NCBI GenBank assembly: GCA_905182475.1
Contig: CAJJBR010000121.1
Coordinates: 1-36,039 of the forward strand
Source of the DNA: Akkermansiaceae bacterium
GTDB lineage: Bacteria; Verrucomicrobiota; Verrucomicrobiia; Verrucomicrobiales; Akkermansiaceae
DNA: 36,039 nt
Reading direction: 5' to 3'
Shown: one piece after another, positions 1 through 8,138 of the stretch
Numbering within the stretch: position 1 is the stretch's first letter
Layout of the letters: every line of letters begins with the position of its first letter
Program-made: the position numbers and the translations under genes
Notes under the pieces: model-generated
Told to the model about the DNA's origin: nothing
The model's input: only the letters and a program-made list of their open reading frames with translations
Database searches by the model: none

Positions 1-54
1 TAAGCGCCCCGTCGGCGATTGCTGCCGGAATTTGCGGATGGGAAAACCGAGTAT

Positions 55-99
55 GTGATTCCAGTGATTCCAGTGATTCCAGTGATTCCAGTGATTCCA
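55..99. repeat. 9-bp tandem repeat, five copies
   Basis: Five exact head-to-tail copies of GTGATTCCA. The period is a multiple of three, so any reading through it gives a Val-Ile-Pro run, but no convincing gene contains it. It reads as a minisatellite in non-coding DNA. It is not a CRISPR, because it has no spacers. Confidence 0.9.
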
Positions 100-108
100 C
101 AAGAGATG

Positions 109-222
109 GGAACCACGAATCCGACGAATCTAACGAATCAAGACGCTGCTCGTCCAATTTCCGTGTATTCCGTGGTTCATCTTCTTCTCTTCATTCGTAG
201 GATTCGTTAGATTCGTGGTTCC
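109..222. repeat. Inverted repeat built of ACGAATC units
   Basis: The left arm (109-139) opens with GGAACCACGAATC and continues in 9-bp units ending ACGAATC. The right arm (193-222) is its reverse complement over the first 13 bases and again carries 9-bp ACGAATC-type units. The interior includes a CCGTGTATTCCGTGGTTC stretch of the same flavour. I know similar strings as intergenic repeats in PVC-group genomes, but that is recollection, not a search. No gene is visible in 223-468. Confidence 0.7.
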
Positions 223-468
223 TTCCTCTTTTTGTATCTGGCAGTTCTGCGGCACGAGTTCACCATCAGTAGGCACCAGAGAAGCCCCCGATCATTGGCT
301 TAAAACAGTGCCATTCTGGTGTGCCCCTTTGCGACAATCTGTAGAAGTTCTTTCGTATGCTTCCCAGTATTGGTCGATGTATTGCAGGATTTACTCTTCA
401 GCAAGCCTCGACGGCGCGCATTTTTCCACCCAACTCCTGCCGGGGTGAAATGTATCCCTGCTAGTGTT

Positions 469-697
469 CTGAAAACCTTAATCTGACGGATGGGCGAAGG
501 CGATTTTTTCCAAGAGTAAGGCGCAAGGAGGGAGTGCATCGAGATTCACGACTCGCCGCGCAACGCAGCTATTGGGAAAAAGCGTCGAGCTTTCTGACTC
601 TCGCGACCATCGGAAGCCTTTTTCTTAAGACCTTAAAAATCCCTATTCGTCAGTTTAAGGTTTTCAGGGCGCTAGGCCTCGCGCCGTTTGAAACGGC
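469..697. repeat. Composite palindromic repeat, possible MITE or REP-like element
   Basis: A 26-27 bp inverted pair at 469-494 and 641-667 (CTGAAAACCTTA at the outer left end) encloses a second, nested palindrome at 499-586. That palindrome runs from GGCGATTTTTTC through GGAGGGAGTGCATC to GGGAAAAAGCGTC. A related copy of the inner palindrome lies at 26366-26457. Just outside the right arm are two more short palindromes, GGCGC..GCGCC at 669-685 and GCCGTTTGAAACGGC at 683-697. There is no transposase-like reading frame, so a non-autonomous or structured-RNA element is the reasonable reading. Confidence 0.65.
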
Positions 698-766
698 CTT
701 GCCTACGGTGTGGATTTCGAAACCATCAATGAGGGATTTCCAGATGGGTCTGTGCGTTGGTATTCG

Positions 767-1846
767 TCATTCGGCGAGATCTTCGTTGAAATAGATTTTG
801 ATAAACTTCATCTTTTTCTCTTCATCGAAACCATGTTCCAGCAATTGCTCGGGCTTGGCTGCAAGTGCCGGCTTGAGCCGGATTTCCACACCCGTATCGA
901 GCTTCATCGCGGTGCGGATTTTCTTTTTGGCCTTGGTGACGTCCTTCTTTGAAATCTCAAAGGAATCTTCCAGTTTCTGCCCCTGCTCCTCTTCGATCTG
1001 GCTGCGGTGTTCCGCAAACTTGGCTTTGGCTTCCGGAGTTTTGAGAACCTCCTCCTCAAACTCCCCCAAATTGAACTTTTCCTTTTCCTCGAAGTAAGTG
1101 ATCGCATCCCTAGCGGCATTGGAGGCATCCCATGGCGGTGCATCGTCCTCTGCGGCAGGCTTTTCCTTCTTCTCCTTTTCCATAAACGCAACGGCCATAT
1201 TGGCGTATTTGTTCGTCAGAAACGGGCTATCGGCGATAGGCACCACTCCCAGAAAATCTCGCACCCAGAAGCGCGAATCCGATCCGGTGCGGTCGAACGT
1301 CAGCACATAGTAGCCCTTGGTGGCCAGGTGGTTGAGAATCAGGCAACCCTTGTCGATTTTATCCGGATTGATGCCCTGCTCGGTGTGCAATTCAAGATCC
1401 CCGTCACGGGTGGAAATACTGAGGAACGGGACGACGCTTTCCGACTTGAGGATGCACAGTCCCTGGATGAACTCACCGTCCACTTCGATATCCTTGATCA
1501 AGGAAATGCAGAGATCGCCGGACTTGATGTTCGGATGGTTCGACTTGGAGTAGAGACGCTTCGCAATGTCACAGCCCTTTTCCAGCAAACCGTCTTCCGA
1601 GTCGAAGATCGCGCCGGCATAGGTCATCATTTCATGCTGATCGAGCGACGAATGATGACTGAAACGATGCGCAGTGAGATTCTTAAACGGTTTAAGAAAA
1701 ATGGCGGCAAGCGTCATCTCATCGTTCTCATCGATTGTGAAAACCTCCTTCGAGGTCTGGAGCGGTTCATCGCGTTGAGGATGACCGACTTTAGCAAGAA
1801 CCAGACCAGCGGCCGCGGCGGATGTGAAACGAATTTTAACAGGCAT
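767..1846 (-). CDS. Nucleoid-associated protein, YejK/NdpA (NA37) family
   Basis: This 359-residue protein resembles the 37-kDa nucleoid-associated protein family (YejK/NdpA), whose E. coli member is about 335 residues and binds DNA on the nucleoid. Family-like features are the N-terminal block around FLKPFKNLTAHRFSH, a DGLLEKGCDIAKRLY-type helix, and a charged C-terminal third with many Lys and Glu, ending near KMKFIKIYFNED. The start is placed at the ATG reading MPVKIRF. The frame stays open back to 1999, but that extension looks non-family and would overlap the divergent glycosyltransferase start. No strong ribosome site is visible. The gene stands alone, divergent from the gene at 1998. 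The family call is from recognisable sequence; the exact role here is unknown. Confidence 0.8.
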   Translation of the reverse strand: MPVKIRFTSAAAAGLVLAKVGHPQRDEPLQTSKEVFTIDENDEMTLAAIFLKPFKNLTAHRFSHHSSLDQHEMMTYAGAIFDSEDGLLEKGCDIAKRLYSKSNHPNIKSGDLCISLIKDIEVDGEFIQGLCILKSESVVPFLSISTRDGDLELHTEQGINPDKIDKGCLILNHLATKGYYVLTFDRTGSDSRFWVRDFLGVVPIADSPFLTNKYANMAVAFMEKEKKEKPAAEDDAPPWDASNAARDAITYFEEKEKFNLGEFEEEVLKTPEAKAKFAEHRSQIEEEQGQKLEDSFEISKKDVTKAKKKIRTAMKLDTGVEIRLKPALAAKPEQLLEHGFDEEKKMKFIKIYFNEDLAE

Positions 1847-1997
1847 ACAGGGGGCGGAACCTAGAACCTCAGAGCCATTTGAACACCCTGAAATCGAAAA
1901 ATTCTTCACTTCGCTCCAGAATCCACCCACGTCTTCCCCTTTTGAACTTCGCGGGCTGTTTGATTGCAATGTTAGGCCGCATGTCTGAGAACTGGGC

Positions 1998-2990
1998 ATG
2001 TCGGTTGTCTCTGTGGTGCTTCCCTTTCGCGACGCGGAATCGACGCTATTGGATGCCGTTCAGAGTATCCTGCAGCAGCAGTTTCGTGACCTTGAACTCA
2101 TCGCGGTGGATGACGGATCCCGTGACGGATCGGTCGCGTCCTTGGCTGGGATCGAAGATCCCAGGTTCAGACTCGTGCGGAACAAATTTGATAACGGAGT
2201 CGTTGGAGCCTCGGCAACGGGTCTAGGTTTGGCTGGTGGTGAATGGTTCGCGCGGATGGATGCCGATGATGTGGCGATGCCCCGGCGGATCGGTGAGCAG
2301 CTCAATGCGGCAGAGGACGATACCGGAGTGATCACCTGCGGTGTTGAGACGATTGATTGCCATGGTGATGGCATACGCCGCTATGTCGCTTGGGCAAACA
2401 GCCTGACCGACCATCATGCGATGTCCCGTTCACGCTTCATCGAGTGTCCGGTGATCAATCCCACGGCGATGGTTCGGCGCGATTGGATGAATCGTGTGGG
2501 CGGCTATCACGATACCTCGTGGGCTGAAGATCATGATCTCTGGCTCAGGCTTCTCGCCGCTGGCTGTCGATTCGTACGGGTACCGGAGGTTCTTCTCCAA
2601 TGGAGGGACTCACCGGAGAGGTTGACCCGGCAGGATCCGCGCTATGGGAGCGACGCGAGAAGTAGGATGCGGGCGCACCATTTGCACAATCTTCCGGGCG
2701 TCAGTGAACATGGTGTGGTCATTGCAGGCGCCGGCCCAATCGGTAAAAAACTGGCGCTAAACCTCCAGGGCGAGGGGGTCGAAGTGAAAGGCTTTTTCGA
2801 TGTAAATCCGGCGCGGGTCGGTCAGTGGATCCATGGTGCCGAAGTGGCAGCAACCGAACAGATGAAGTCCAAGTGGCGCTCAAGCATCATGCTCGGTTCG
2901 GTTGGGCTCAAAGGAGCGCGATCGACCGTTCGACAAATGGCGATCGCCGCAGGTCGCCGCGAAGGCGAGGACTTCTGGGCCGTTTGCTAG
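1998..2990 (+). CDS. GT2 family glycosyltransferase with C-terminal Rossmann-like domain
   Basis: Residues 1-230 form a GT-A type family 2 glycosyltransferase. It has the strand-loop VDDGS at 37-41, the metal/nucleotide-sugar motif DADD at 88-91, and an acidic ED pair at 177-178 in WAEDHDLW, the usual catalytic-base position. It should transfer a sugar from a nucleotide sugar onto a surface glycan or lipid acceptor in the cytoplasm; donor and acceptor cannot be read. There are no transmembrane segments. After residue 235 comes a separate domain starting VVIAGAGPIGKK, with a GxGxxG turn at 244-249 and an FFDVN segment at 267-270. This is the start of a dinucleotide-binding-like fold as in PglD-type sugar acyltransferases, but no acyltransferase repeat follows. 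That tail is unusual for GT2 enzymes. The start is the ATG at 1998, with weak GAGA upstream. Confidence 0.88.
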   Translation: MSVVSVVLPFRDAESTLLDAVQSILQQQFRDLELIAVDDGSRDGSVASLAGIEDPRFRLVRNKFDNGVVGASATGLGLAGGEWFARMDADDVAMPRRIGEQLNAAEDDTGVITCGVETIDCHGDGIRRYVAWANSLTDHHAMSRSRFIECPVINPTAMVRRDWMNRVGGYHDTSWAEDHDLWLRLLAAGCRFVRVPEVLLQWRDSPERLTRQDPRYGSDARSRMRAHHLHNLPGVSEHGVVIAGAGPIGKKLALNLQGEGVEVKGFFDVNPARVGQWIHGAEVAATEQMKSKWRSSIMLGSVGLKGARSTVRQMAIAAGRREGEDFWAVC

Positions 2991-3207
2991 CCCCGCAAGA
3001 CGGAGAAATTTCGCCCCCAATTTATAACTCTATCGTGACTGAATCCCCAAAATTACTAAAATCAGGCAAACCTAAAGGACTGCTTGGGATTGGATTCTTC
3101 ATTTTCCCGTCAATCAGATTTGCCGCCGAGTATTCTTTCTGACCGGGAATCTGACGTATCCCAGTTTTCTCCCTAGGCAAATCGTGCCAAGAATACAGAC
3201 TAACCAC

Positions 3208-3648
3208 ATGTTCAGCAGCAAACAGCTTTCCGAAGACCAAATCGCCACCATTAAATCTTGGGTGGCGGATGGCGCGCAGCTTCCGGAGATTCAGAAAAGA
3301 ATCACCGAAGAGTTCAAAATCACCGTGACTTACATGGATACGCGCTTCGTCATCCTAGATCTAGGTATCGAACTAATAGAGGAGAAAAAGGAAGAGCCTG
3401 CACCGGAAGTCGTTAAAACACTGGTTCCGACAGGAAAAACGACTGTGACGATGGATTCCATCGCCGTTCCCGGCACCATGGTCAGTGGAAAGGTCGAGTT
3501 CAGTGATGGGGAAACTGCCGTCTGGTCACTAGACCAAACAGGCCGCCCTAGCCTCGACCCTACAACACCGGACTACCAGCCTACACAAGAAGACATCATG
3601 GAGTTCCAAACTCAGCTCCGCTCATTAATTCAGAGCGCTGGCCTATAG
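3208..3648 (+). CDS. Conserved hypothetical protein of Verrucomicrobia type
   Basis: A 146-residue soluble protein with no signal peptide or membrane segment. The first 50 residues look like a helix-turn-helix-like or recruitment module (SEDQIATIKSWVADGAQLPEIQ, then YMDTRFVILDLGIEL). A Glu/Lys linker follows, and then a beta-rich second half (residues 75-120, TVTMDSIAVPGTMVSGKVEF). I recall closely similar proteins in Akkermansia-like genomes annotated only as hypothetical; I do not know a function. An in-frame GTG at 3184 would add eight residues. I prefer the ATG because the recalled homologues begin near MF. It converges on the PBP gene with six bases between stop codons. Confidence 0.75.
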   Translation: MFSSKQLSEDQIATIKSWVADGAQLPEIQKRITEEFKITVTYMDTRFVILDLGIELIEEKKEEPAPEVVKTLVPTGKTTVTMDSIAVPGTMVSGKVEFSDGETAVWSLDQTGRPSLDPTTPDYQPTQEDIMEFQTQLRSLIQSAGL

Positions 3649-3654
3649 CATGGC

Positions 3655-6087
3655 TCAATCCGGTTGGATCTGCAGCCTCGGCGGCTTGCGCATCTTGATG
3701 GTCTCGTCGAAATCGCCCAGATCCAGACTATCCAAGACATTGGTACTCTTGCGGATCAAACCGCTCTGACCACGGCTCGCAGCATAGCTTGGAAGCTCGG
3801 TATGATACGGATCTTCACCGAGTAGAACCGAACTTTTCGGACGGATGGGTAGGACATCAAGTGCAGGCATCGTTCCAATCGCGATATTCGGATCGATCTG
3901 GCCTGAGAGTGATCCCGAATGAAGCGTGCAGAACGGAAGGCTCCCCTGCCCTTTCCGGAAATATTCTGCGAACGCGGTGCTCACGGACTTCACACTGCCA
4001 GCATTCACATCTTCCTGGAGGTCCTGACAAAACTGGGTCGCCCGTTGGCCTGAGACAGAACAAATTTCTATCGCGACCATCGACTCCGGACGGGCTATTC
4101 TTTCACCACCAAAGGCAGGAGCCGCAGCATTCATTGCAGCAGCCCAGACAGGCATCGCAAGATCGCGGCTGAAGGCACCGGGGTAAATCGCGTCGTTATC
4201 ATTCAGGAAACCTGTCCATACACCGCAGGAAACGCGACCGTTGTAACCGAGGAACCAAGTATCTGCGAAGTCGTGGGTACTCCCACCCTTGCCAGCTCCG
4301 TGAAACGGTTTTTCGATCAACATGTCATTCAGGCCGCGTGCGCTACCATCAACCATCCCGCCATCCATCATGCTGTGCATCTGCCAAGCCACCGCCTCAT
4401 CCAGAAGCTTCATCTTCTTCTGCAGGCTGGTCTTGCTTCGAAATACCACACGCCCTTTGCCGTTCTCAATGTGATCGATGTAGGAAAATTTCGTCGGTCC
4501 GCTGTAGCCACCCAAGGGGAAAGTAGAAATCGCTGTCACCGCCTGTTTCAAGGAAGCGGGTTCCCAGCCGACACTCACCCGTGGCAGGGGTTCCGAATCC
4601 TCCATCGGGAATCCGAAAGCAACTCCGGCATCAATCACTCGCTGTAGGCCGATTTCCGCTCCCAGCCTCACGGTCGCGGCAATCTTTGAATCCTCGAAGG
4701 CACGCCTCAAAGTGATCTGCCCCTCGTATTTCGGAGAACCGACTTCCATGCCCCACTCCCCGAGAATCCCCTCACGTCCACCGATCATGACTGCCCGGTT
4801 GTCCATCGGATCGTCGTTCACAGTGGAGGCAGGGCTATGCTTGTCCGCCAGACCGGCGGAGTAGAGAAACGGATAAAATGCAGTTCCCATCGGACGCGTC
4901 CCCATTTCAATAAAATCAAACGGCACCTCTGCATAATCCCGGCCGCCAACGTGAGCGAGAACCTCTCCAGTCGAGTGATCCACCATGAAAACAGCTCCCT
5001 GAAGATACGAAGCTTCGATCCCGTCTTCATTCCTACTATATTCGCCGTACTTCTGATGTGCGTAACCGGGATACTCTTCCGCTTCGTGCAGGGAAACCGC
5101 CAAAGCTTTCTCTGCAGCATACTGAATCTCGCGCGAGATGGTCGTGTGAATTTTATACCCACCTGCCGCAAGTGCATTCTCCCCTAGCGATTTCGCTACC
5201 GCGTCCGCAATGCGTTCATACAAGTGGGACGTGCCACGCTGGAGAGGTTTCGGATCGACTTCCAGGGGCTTTGCCCTTGCTTCAGCAGCTTCCGACTTCG
5301 AAAGCATCCCCTCGTCCACCATTCGCTTTAAAACATTATCTCTCGAGGATTTGCTCTGCTTCGGGTTGTTCAGCGGGGAGTTGTTGGTCGGATTTTTGAT
5401 CAGTCCAACGATGGTAGCACATTCCACGAGGTTCAGGTCTTTGGGTTCCTTGCCAAAATAGCCGAGTGATGCGGAGCGAAGGCCGTAGAAACCGCTACCT
5501 AGGTAAATCCGATTGAGGTAAAAGCCGAGGATCTGCTTCTTCTTATAACGTTTCTCAATCCGCTGCGCCAAAAAAGCCTCAACCATTTTCCTCTGAAAAC
5601 CTCCCTCGCCCCTCGCCATCGCGTCCTGCTTGAGTGGGAACGCATTCCGAGCTAACTGCTGGGTGATCGTGCTCGCACCCTGTGTCGTCGTTCCTGCCTC
5701 CCAGTTCAGCTTCACCGCCCGAAGAACCCCGATGTAGTCGATGCCGTCATGGGTATTGAAACGCGAGTCCTCCCCGGCACGGAGGGTATCGATGAAGAGA
5801 TCAGGCACGTCCTCGATGGACATGATGCTCCGGTTCTGGACAAAGATCCGTCCGATCTCCTTTCCGTTCCGGTCGAGCATGATACTGGGGATTTCGAGTT
5901 CGTTGATTTTCTCCAGATCATACGTCACCGCACGCTCGCGGTATTCGCGGGTGTATTGCTCGGCGAAGATGAATGCGGCCACGCAGGAAATCAAAAATAG
6001 CAGGAAGAGCACGCCCCAGAAGGTTTTGCGCTTGTAGAAGCGACGCTGTCCGCTCTTTCTCTGGGTGCTTTTCCTGTTCGCCGCCAT
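3655..6087 (-). CDS. Class A penicillin-binding protein (GT51) with altered transpeptidase motifs
   Basis: This 810-residue protein has the class A PBP layout: a basic cytoplasmic head, one membrane anchor (about 22-42), a GT51 peptidoglycan glycosyltransferase (about 75-260) and a transpeptidase-type domain (about 360-650). The glycosyltransferase looks intact, with the catalytic E106-D107 in EDSRF, QGASTITQQLARN at 136-148 and the KRYKKKQILGFYLNRIYLG helix at 179-197. The transpeptidase motifs are not intact. The SxxK position reads TAFY (402-405, inside RPMGTAFYPF), the SxN position reads SKI (467-469), and the KTG position reads KGGS (600-603). The serine nucleophile and lysine base are therefore both replaced. 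I infer that it polymerises glycan strands in the periplasm but cannot crosslink. Its ATG overlaps that of the divergent gene at 6086. Confidence 0.9.
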   Translation of the reverse strand: MAANRKSTQRKSGQRRFYKRKTFWGVLFLLFLISCVAAFIFAEQYTREYRERAVTYDLEKINELEIPSIMLDRNGKEIGRIFVQNRSIMSIEDVPDLFIDTLRAGEDSRFNTHDGIDYIGVLRAVKLNWEAGTTTQGASTITQQLARNAFPLKQDAMARGEGGFQRKMVEAFLAQRIEKRYKKKQILGFYLNRIYLGSGFYGLRSASLGYFGKEPKDLNLVECATIVGLIKNPTNNSPLNNPKQSKSSRDNVLKRMVDEGMLSKSEAAEARAKPLEVDPKPLQRGTSHLYERIADAVAKSLGENALAAGGYKIHTTISREIQYAAEKALAVSLHEAEEYPGYAHQKYGEYSRNEDGIEASYLQGAVFMVDHSTGEVLAHVGGRDYAEVPFDFIEMGTRPMGTAFYPFLYSAGLADKHSPASTVNDDPMDNRAVMIGGREGILGEWGMEVGSPKYEGQITLRRAFEDSKIAATVRLGAEIGLQRVIDAGVAFGFPMEDSEPLPRVSVGWEPASLKQAVTAISTFPLGGYSGPTKFSYIDHIENGKGRVVFRSKTSLQKKMKLLDEAVAWQMHSMMDGGMVDGSARGLNDMLIEKPFHGAGKGGSTHDFADTWFLGYNGRVSCGVWTGFLNDNDAIYPGAFSRDLAMPVWAAAMNAAAPAFGGERIARPESMVAIEICSVSGQRATQFCQDLQEDVNAGSVKSVSTAFAEYFRKGQGSLPFCTLHSGSLSGQIDPNIAIGTMPALDVLPIRPKSSVLLGEDPYHTELPSYAASRGQSGLIRKSTNVLDSLDLGDFDETIKMRKPPRLQIQPD

Positions 6088-7261
6088 GCCTGAATCTGAT
6101 AAACAACCGCCTGAAGGCGAATGTTCATGCCCCGAGGATTACCTGAATCCGCTGGACTCGGCAACCCCTTCCTTGGACGAATGCATCCGTGACAAAATAG
6201 CATCGCATGGGAATATTTCCTTTCCGAAATTTCTCGATCTCGCCCTTTATCATCCAACTCTCGGCTATTACGCGCGAACCGACAGCCAAGTTGGGAAAAA
6301 GGGCGATTTCTATACCAGTGTTAGTGTCGGCCCATTGTTCGGAAAACTACTCGCGCGTCGTTTTCTAGATTGGTGGGAGGGCAACGGAAAACCCACCTCG
6401 TGGCGCATTCTTGAAATCGGTGCGCACGACGGGAAGCTTGCGGTCGACATCCTTACCACTCTCCGGGAAATTTCATCTGAAGCGAGCGAGACACTGGAAT
6501 ACGCCATTTCCGAACCCCTGCCCCGCCTACGCAAAGCTCAGCGCGAACGACTCACACCTATCGCCAAGCGATTGCACCTCGCAAGCTCACTTTCAGAACT
6601 CTCCTCCTCACCGCTTCCAGGCATCGCATTTGGGAACGAGATCCTTGATGCGCTTCCGTTCCATCTTGTCGAATTTATTTCGGAAGAATGGAGGGAGGTG
6701 CATGTTGGTATTGGGGAGGAGGGTTCCCTTGAGTTGAGTAATGGCAACCATGCGAGCCCTCTCTGCGAAAAACTAGGCAACGGATTCCCCGAAAACTACC
6801 GCACCGAAATCCGCACGAACTTCCGCGCATTTCTCGAATCTGTCCGCTCCTGCCTCACCGACGGCCTCCTACTCTTCATCGACTACGGCTTCGCCGCGCC
6901 CGAATACTACGATACTCAGCGCACAACCGGCACCCTCCGTACCTTTTCCAAACACAAGGCTGCCGAAGACCCTCTCGACCGCCCCGGTGAGCTCGACATC
7001 ACAGCCCACGTCGATTTCACGGATCTTGCCCGCGCCGCCGCGCAGATCGGGTATTTCCCCACCGCATTCAGCAACCAAGGCAGCTATCTCACACACCTCG
7101 CCAAACCCCTAATCCTCTCAGGCGCTTTCGAAGAGCCGAAAACAATCGCGCAATTCCAGGCCCTCACCCACCCCGCTCACCTAGGCGGGAAATTCCACGC
7201 GATAGAGCTTACTAAAACAGGCTCCGTCCCTCCCGAAGTAGCTCATCGTCTCGCACTTTGA
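6086..7261 (+). CDS. SAM-dependent methyltransferase, MidA/NDUFAF7 family
   Basis: This 391-residue protein belongs to the MidA family of class I methyltransferases; the mitochondrial member NDUFAF7 methylates an arginine in a complex I subunit. Visible family blocks are HPTLGYYAR, then GDFYTSVSVGPLFGKLLARRF, the SAM-binding ILEIGAHDGKLAVDIL, FGNEILDALPFHLVEF, and the C-terminal GTLRTFSKHKAAEDPLDRPG with ITAHVDF. The SAM loop is GAHDG rather than the common GxGxG, but the fold signature is otherwise complete. The substrate in this bacterium is unknown. The chosen ATG at 6086 shares bases with the PBP start on the other strand. A GTG at 6065 would extend it by seven residues into the PBP coding region. 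The tRNA-Leu follows after 47 bases. Confidence 0.88.
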   Translation: MPESDKQPPEGECSCPEDYLNPLDSATPSLDECIRDKIASHGNISFPKFLDLALYHPTLGYYARTDSQVGKKGDFYTSVSVGPLFGKLLARRFLDWWEGNGKPTSWRILEIGAHDGKLAVDILTTLREISSEASETLEYAISEPLPRLRKAQRERLTPIAKRLHLASSLSELSSSPLPGIAFGNEILDALPFHLVEFISEEWREVHVGIGEEGSLELSNGNHASPLCEKLGNGFPENYRTEIRTNFRAFLESVRSCLTDGLLLFIDYGFAAPEYYDTQRTTGTLRTFSKHKAAEDPLDRPGELDITAHVDFTDLARAAAQIGYFPTAFSNQGSYLTHLAKPLILSGAFEEPKTIAQFQALTHPAHLGGKFHAIELTKTGSVPPEVAHRLAL

Positions 7262-7308
7262 CTTCCGCGCTTGCAGATTTCAAAAAAAGACTCCAACTTA
7301 CGCGTGTT

Positions 7309-7393
7309 GCCGGGGTGGCGGAATTGGTAGACGCGCCTGATTTAGGTTCAGGTGTCTTATGATGTGCAGGTTCGAGTCCTGTCCCCGGTACCA
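7309..7393 (+). tRNA. tRNA-Leu (anticodon UAG)
   Basis: All arms can be drawn. The acceptor GCCGGGG pairs with CCCCGGT (a terminal G-U), followed by discriminator A and an encoded CCA at 7391-7393. The anticodon stem CCTGA/TCAGG encloses TTTAGGT, giving anticodon TAG, which reads CUA leucine codons. The T arm is GCAGG-TTCGAGT-CCTGT. The long variable arm fits a class II tRNA. The small gene at 7404 begins 11 bases after the CCA, so the two may be co-transcribed. Confidence 0.97.
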
Positions 7394-7403
7394 AAATTTT
7401 CTT

Positions 7404-7616
7404 ATGATGATCAACGAACTAAAAACCAAACTCACTGATCTGGGACTTAGCGAAGAAATGGCGACTAAAGCAATTTCAACCGTGGCGGAGTTCACCAAGT
7501 CAAAGCTCCCCGAGCAACTCCACTCCGCCATCGACGACGTGATGGCCGGAAAGAATCCAGATCTCGGTGCCCTCGGCGGATTGATTGGCGGGCTGAAAGG
7601 TTTTTTCGGGAAGTAA
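7404..7616 (+). CDS. Small helical protein of unknown function (70 aa)
   Basis: I do not recognise this 70-residue protein. It is predicted helical, with an amphipathic first half (INELKTKLTDLGLSEEMATKAISTVAEFTK) and a glycine-rich tail, GGLIGGLKGFFGK. It has no signal peptide, cysteine or clear binding motif. The second codon is also ATG (7407), so the start could be either; no Shine-Dalgarno sequence precedes them. The frame is open back into the tRNA, but that part cannot be coding. Its place directly behind tRNA-Leu and in front of a decayed hydrolase gives no functional clue. The composition and the clean ORF end make it a likely real gene. Confidence 0.6.
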   Translation: MMINELKTKLTDLGLSEEMATKAISTVAEFTKSKLPEQLHSAIDDVMAGKNPDLGALGGLIGGLKGFFGK

Positions 7617-7641
7617 GTACCTTGCAGGGATAGGCGGATGG

Positions 7642-7660
7642 ATCACGTTTCTTACGTGAT
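7642..7660 (+). promoter_or_regulatory. Perfect 7-bp hairpin at the start of the SGNH pseudogene
   Basis: ATCACGT-TTCTT-ACGTGAT forms a perfect stem. It begins 26 bases after the stop of the 70-residue gene and overlaps the ATG at 7659. There is no following T-run, so it is not a canonical terminator. It could be an mRNA end or a former operator. Confidence 0.35.
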
Positions 7661-8138
7661 GCTTCGAAAAACCTTCGCCCTGCTATTCTCCTCCACCCTT
7701 GTCAGCTTCGGCAAGGTTGCTCCTCCCCTTCCCACCGAACTTGGGACTACCATCTCGCTGAGGCTCCGGAGCCATCGGTCACGCTAAAAAAAAGCGACCG
7801 TCTCGCGATTTGCGGGGATTCGATCACGGAGCAGAAACAATACTCTGTCCTAATCGAAAACCTACAACGCGGAGCAACTCCTCAACGGCATCAACCTCAC
7901 CGTCGAATTCGAAAATAATCCGCTTGTCGCTCCCTTCCAAAAGATTCGTGATGCGGTAACAGCAAAGCAAGCGTTCGAGACACACCAGATCAAGAAACTG
8001 GTCCATGGTAAGGCCGGCAAAGAGGACATGGAAGGCACCTTCAAGAGCAGCGAGAACGAGCGCGAGGCTCTCGTAAAAAAGCTGACCGACACCGTAAAAC
8101 CAGCGGAGCACGTAATATTAATCAAGCCCGCAGCCTGA
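7659..8138 (+). pseudogene. Decayed SGNH/GDSL-type hydrolase, internal deletion and frameshift
   Basis: Three coherent pieces of one secreted SGNH hydrolase lie in order. First comes a signal-peptide segment from the ATG at 7659 (MLRKTFALLFSSTLVSFGK). At about 7760, in another frame, is the nucleophile block SDRLAICGDSITEQKQYSVLIE, containing GDS. From 7863, back in the first frame, comes the C-terminal piece YNAEQLLNGINLTVEF through to HVILIKPAA and TGA at 8136-8138. Intact family members have some 250 further residues between the GDS block and this tail, including the later catalytic Asp-His. The middle is therefore deleted and at least one frameshift has occurred. The stop shares the palindrome TGATCA with the stop of the convergent glcD gene. 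Confidence 0.8.

Noticed and set aside
55..99. Possible CRISPR array
   Set aside because: The units are nine bases with no spacers, and there are no cas genes anywhere in the window.
1007..1864. 285-codon plus-strand frame opposite the nucleoid protein gene
   Set aside because: No motif, and the other strand has a clear family match over its whole length.
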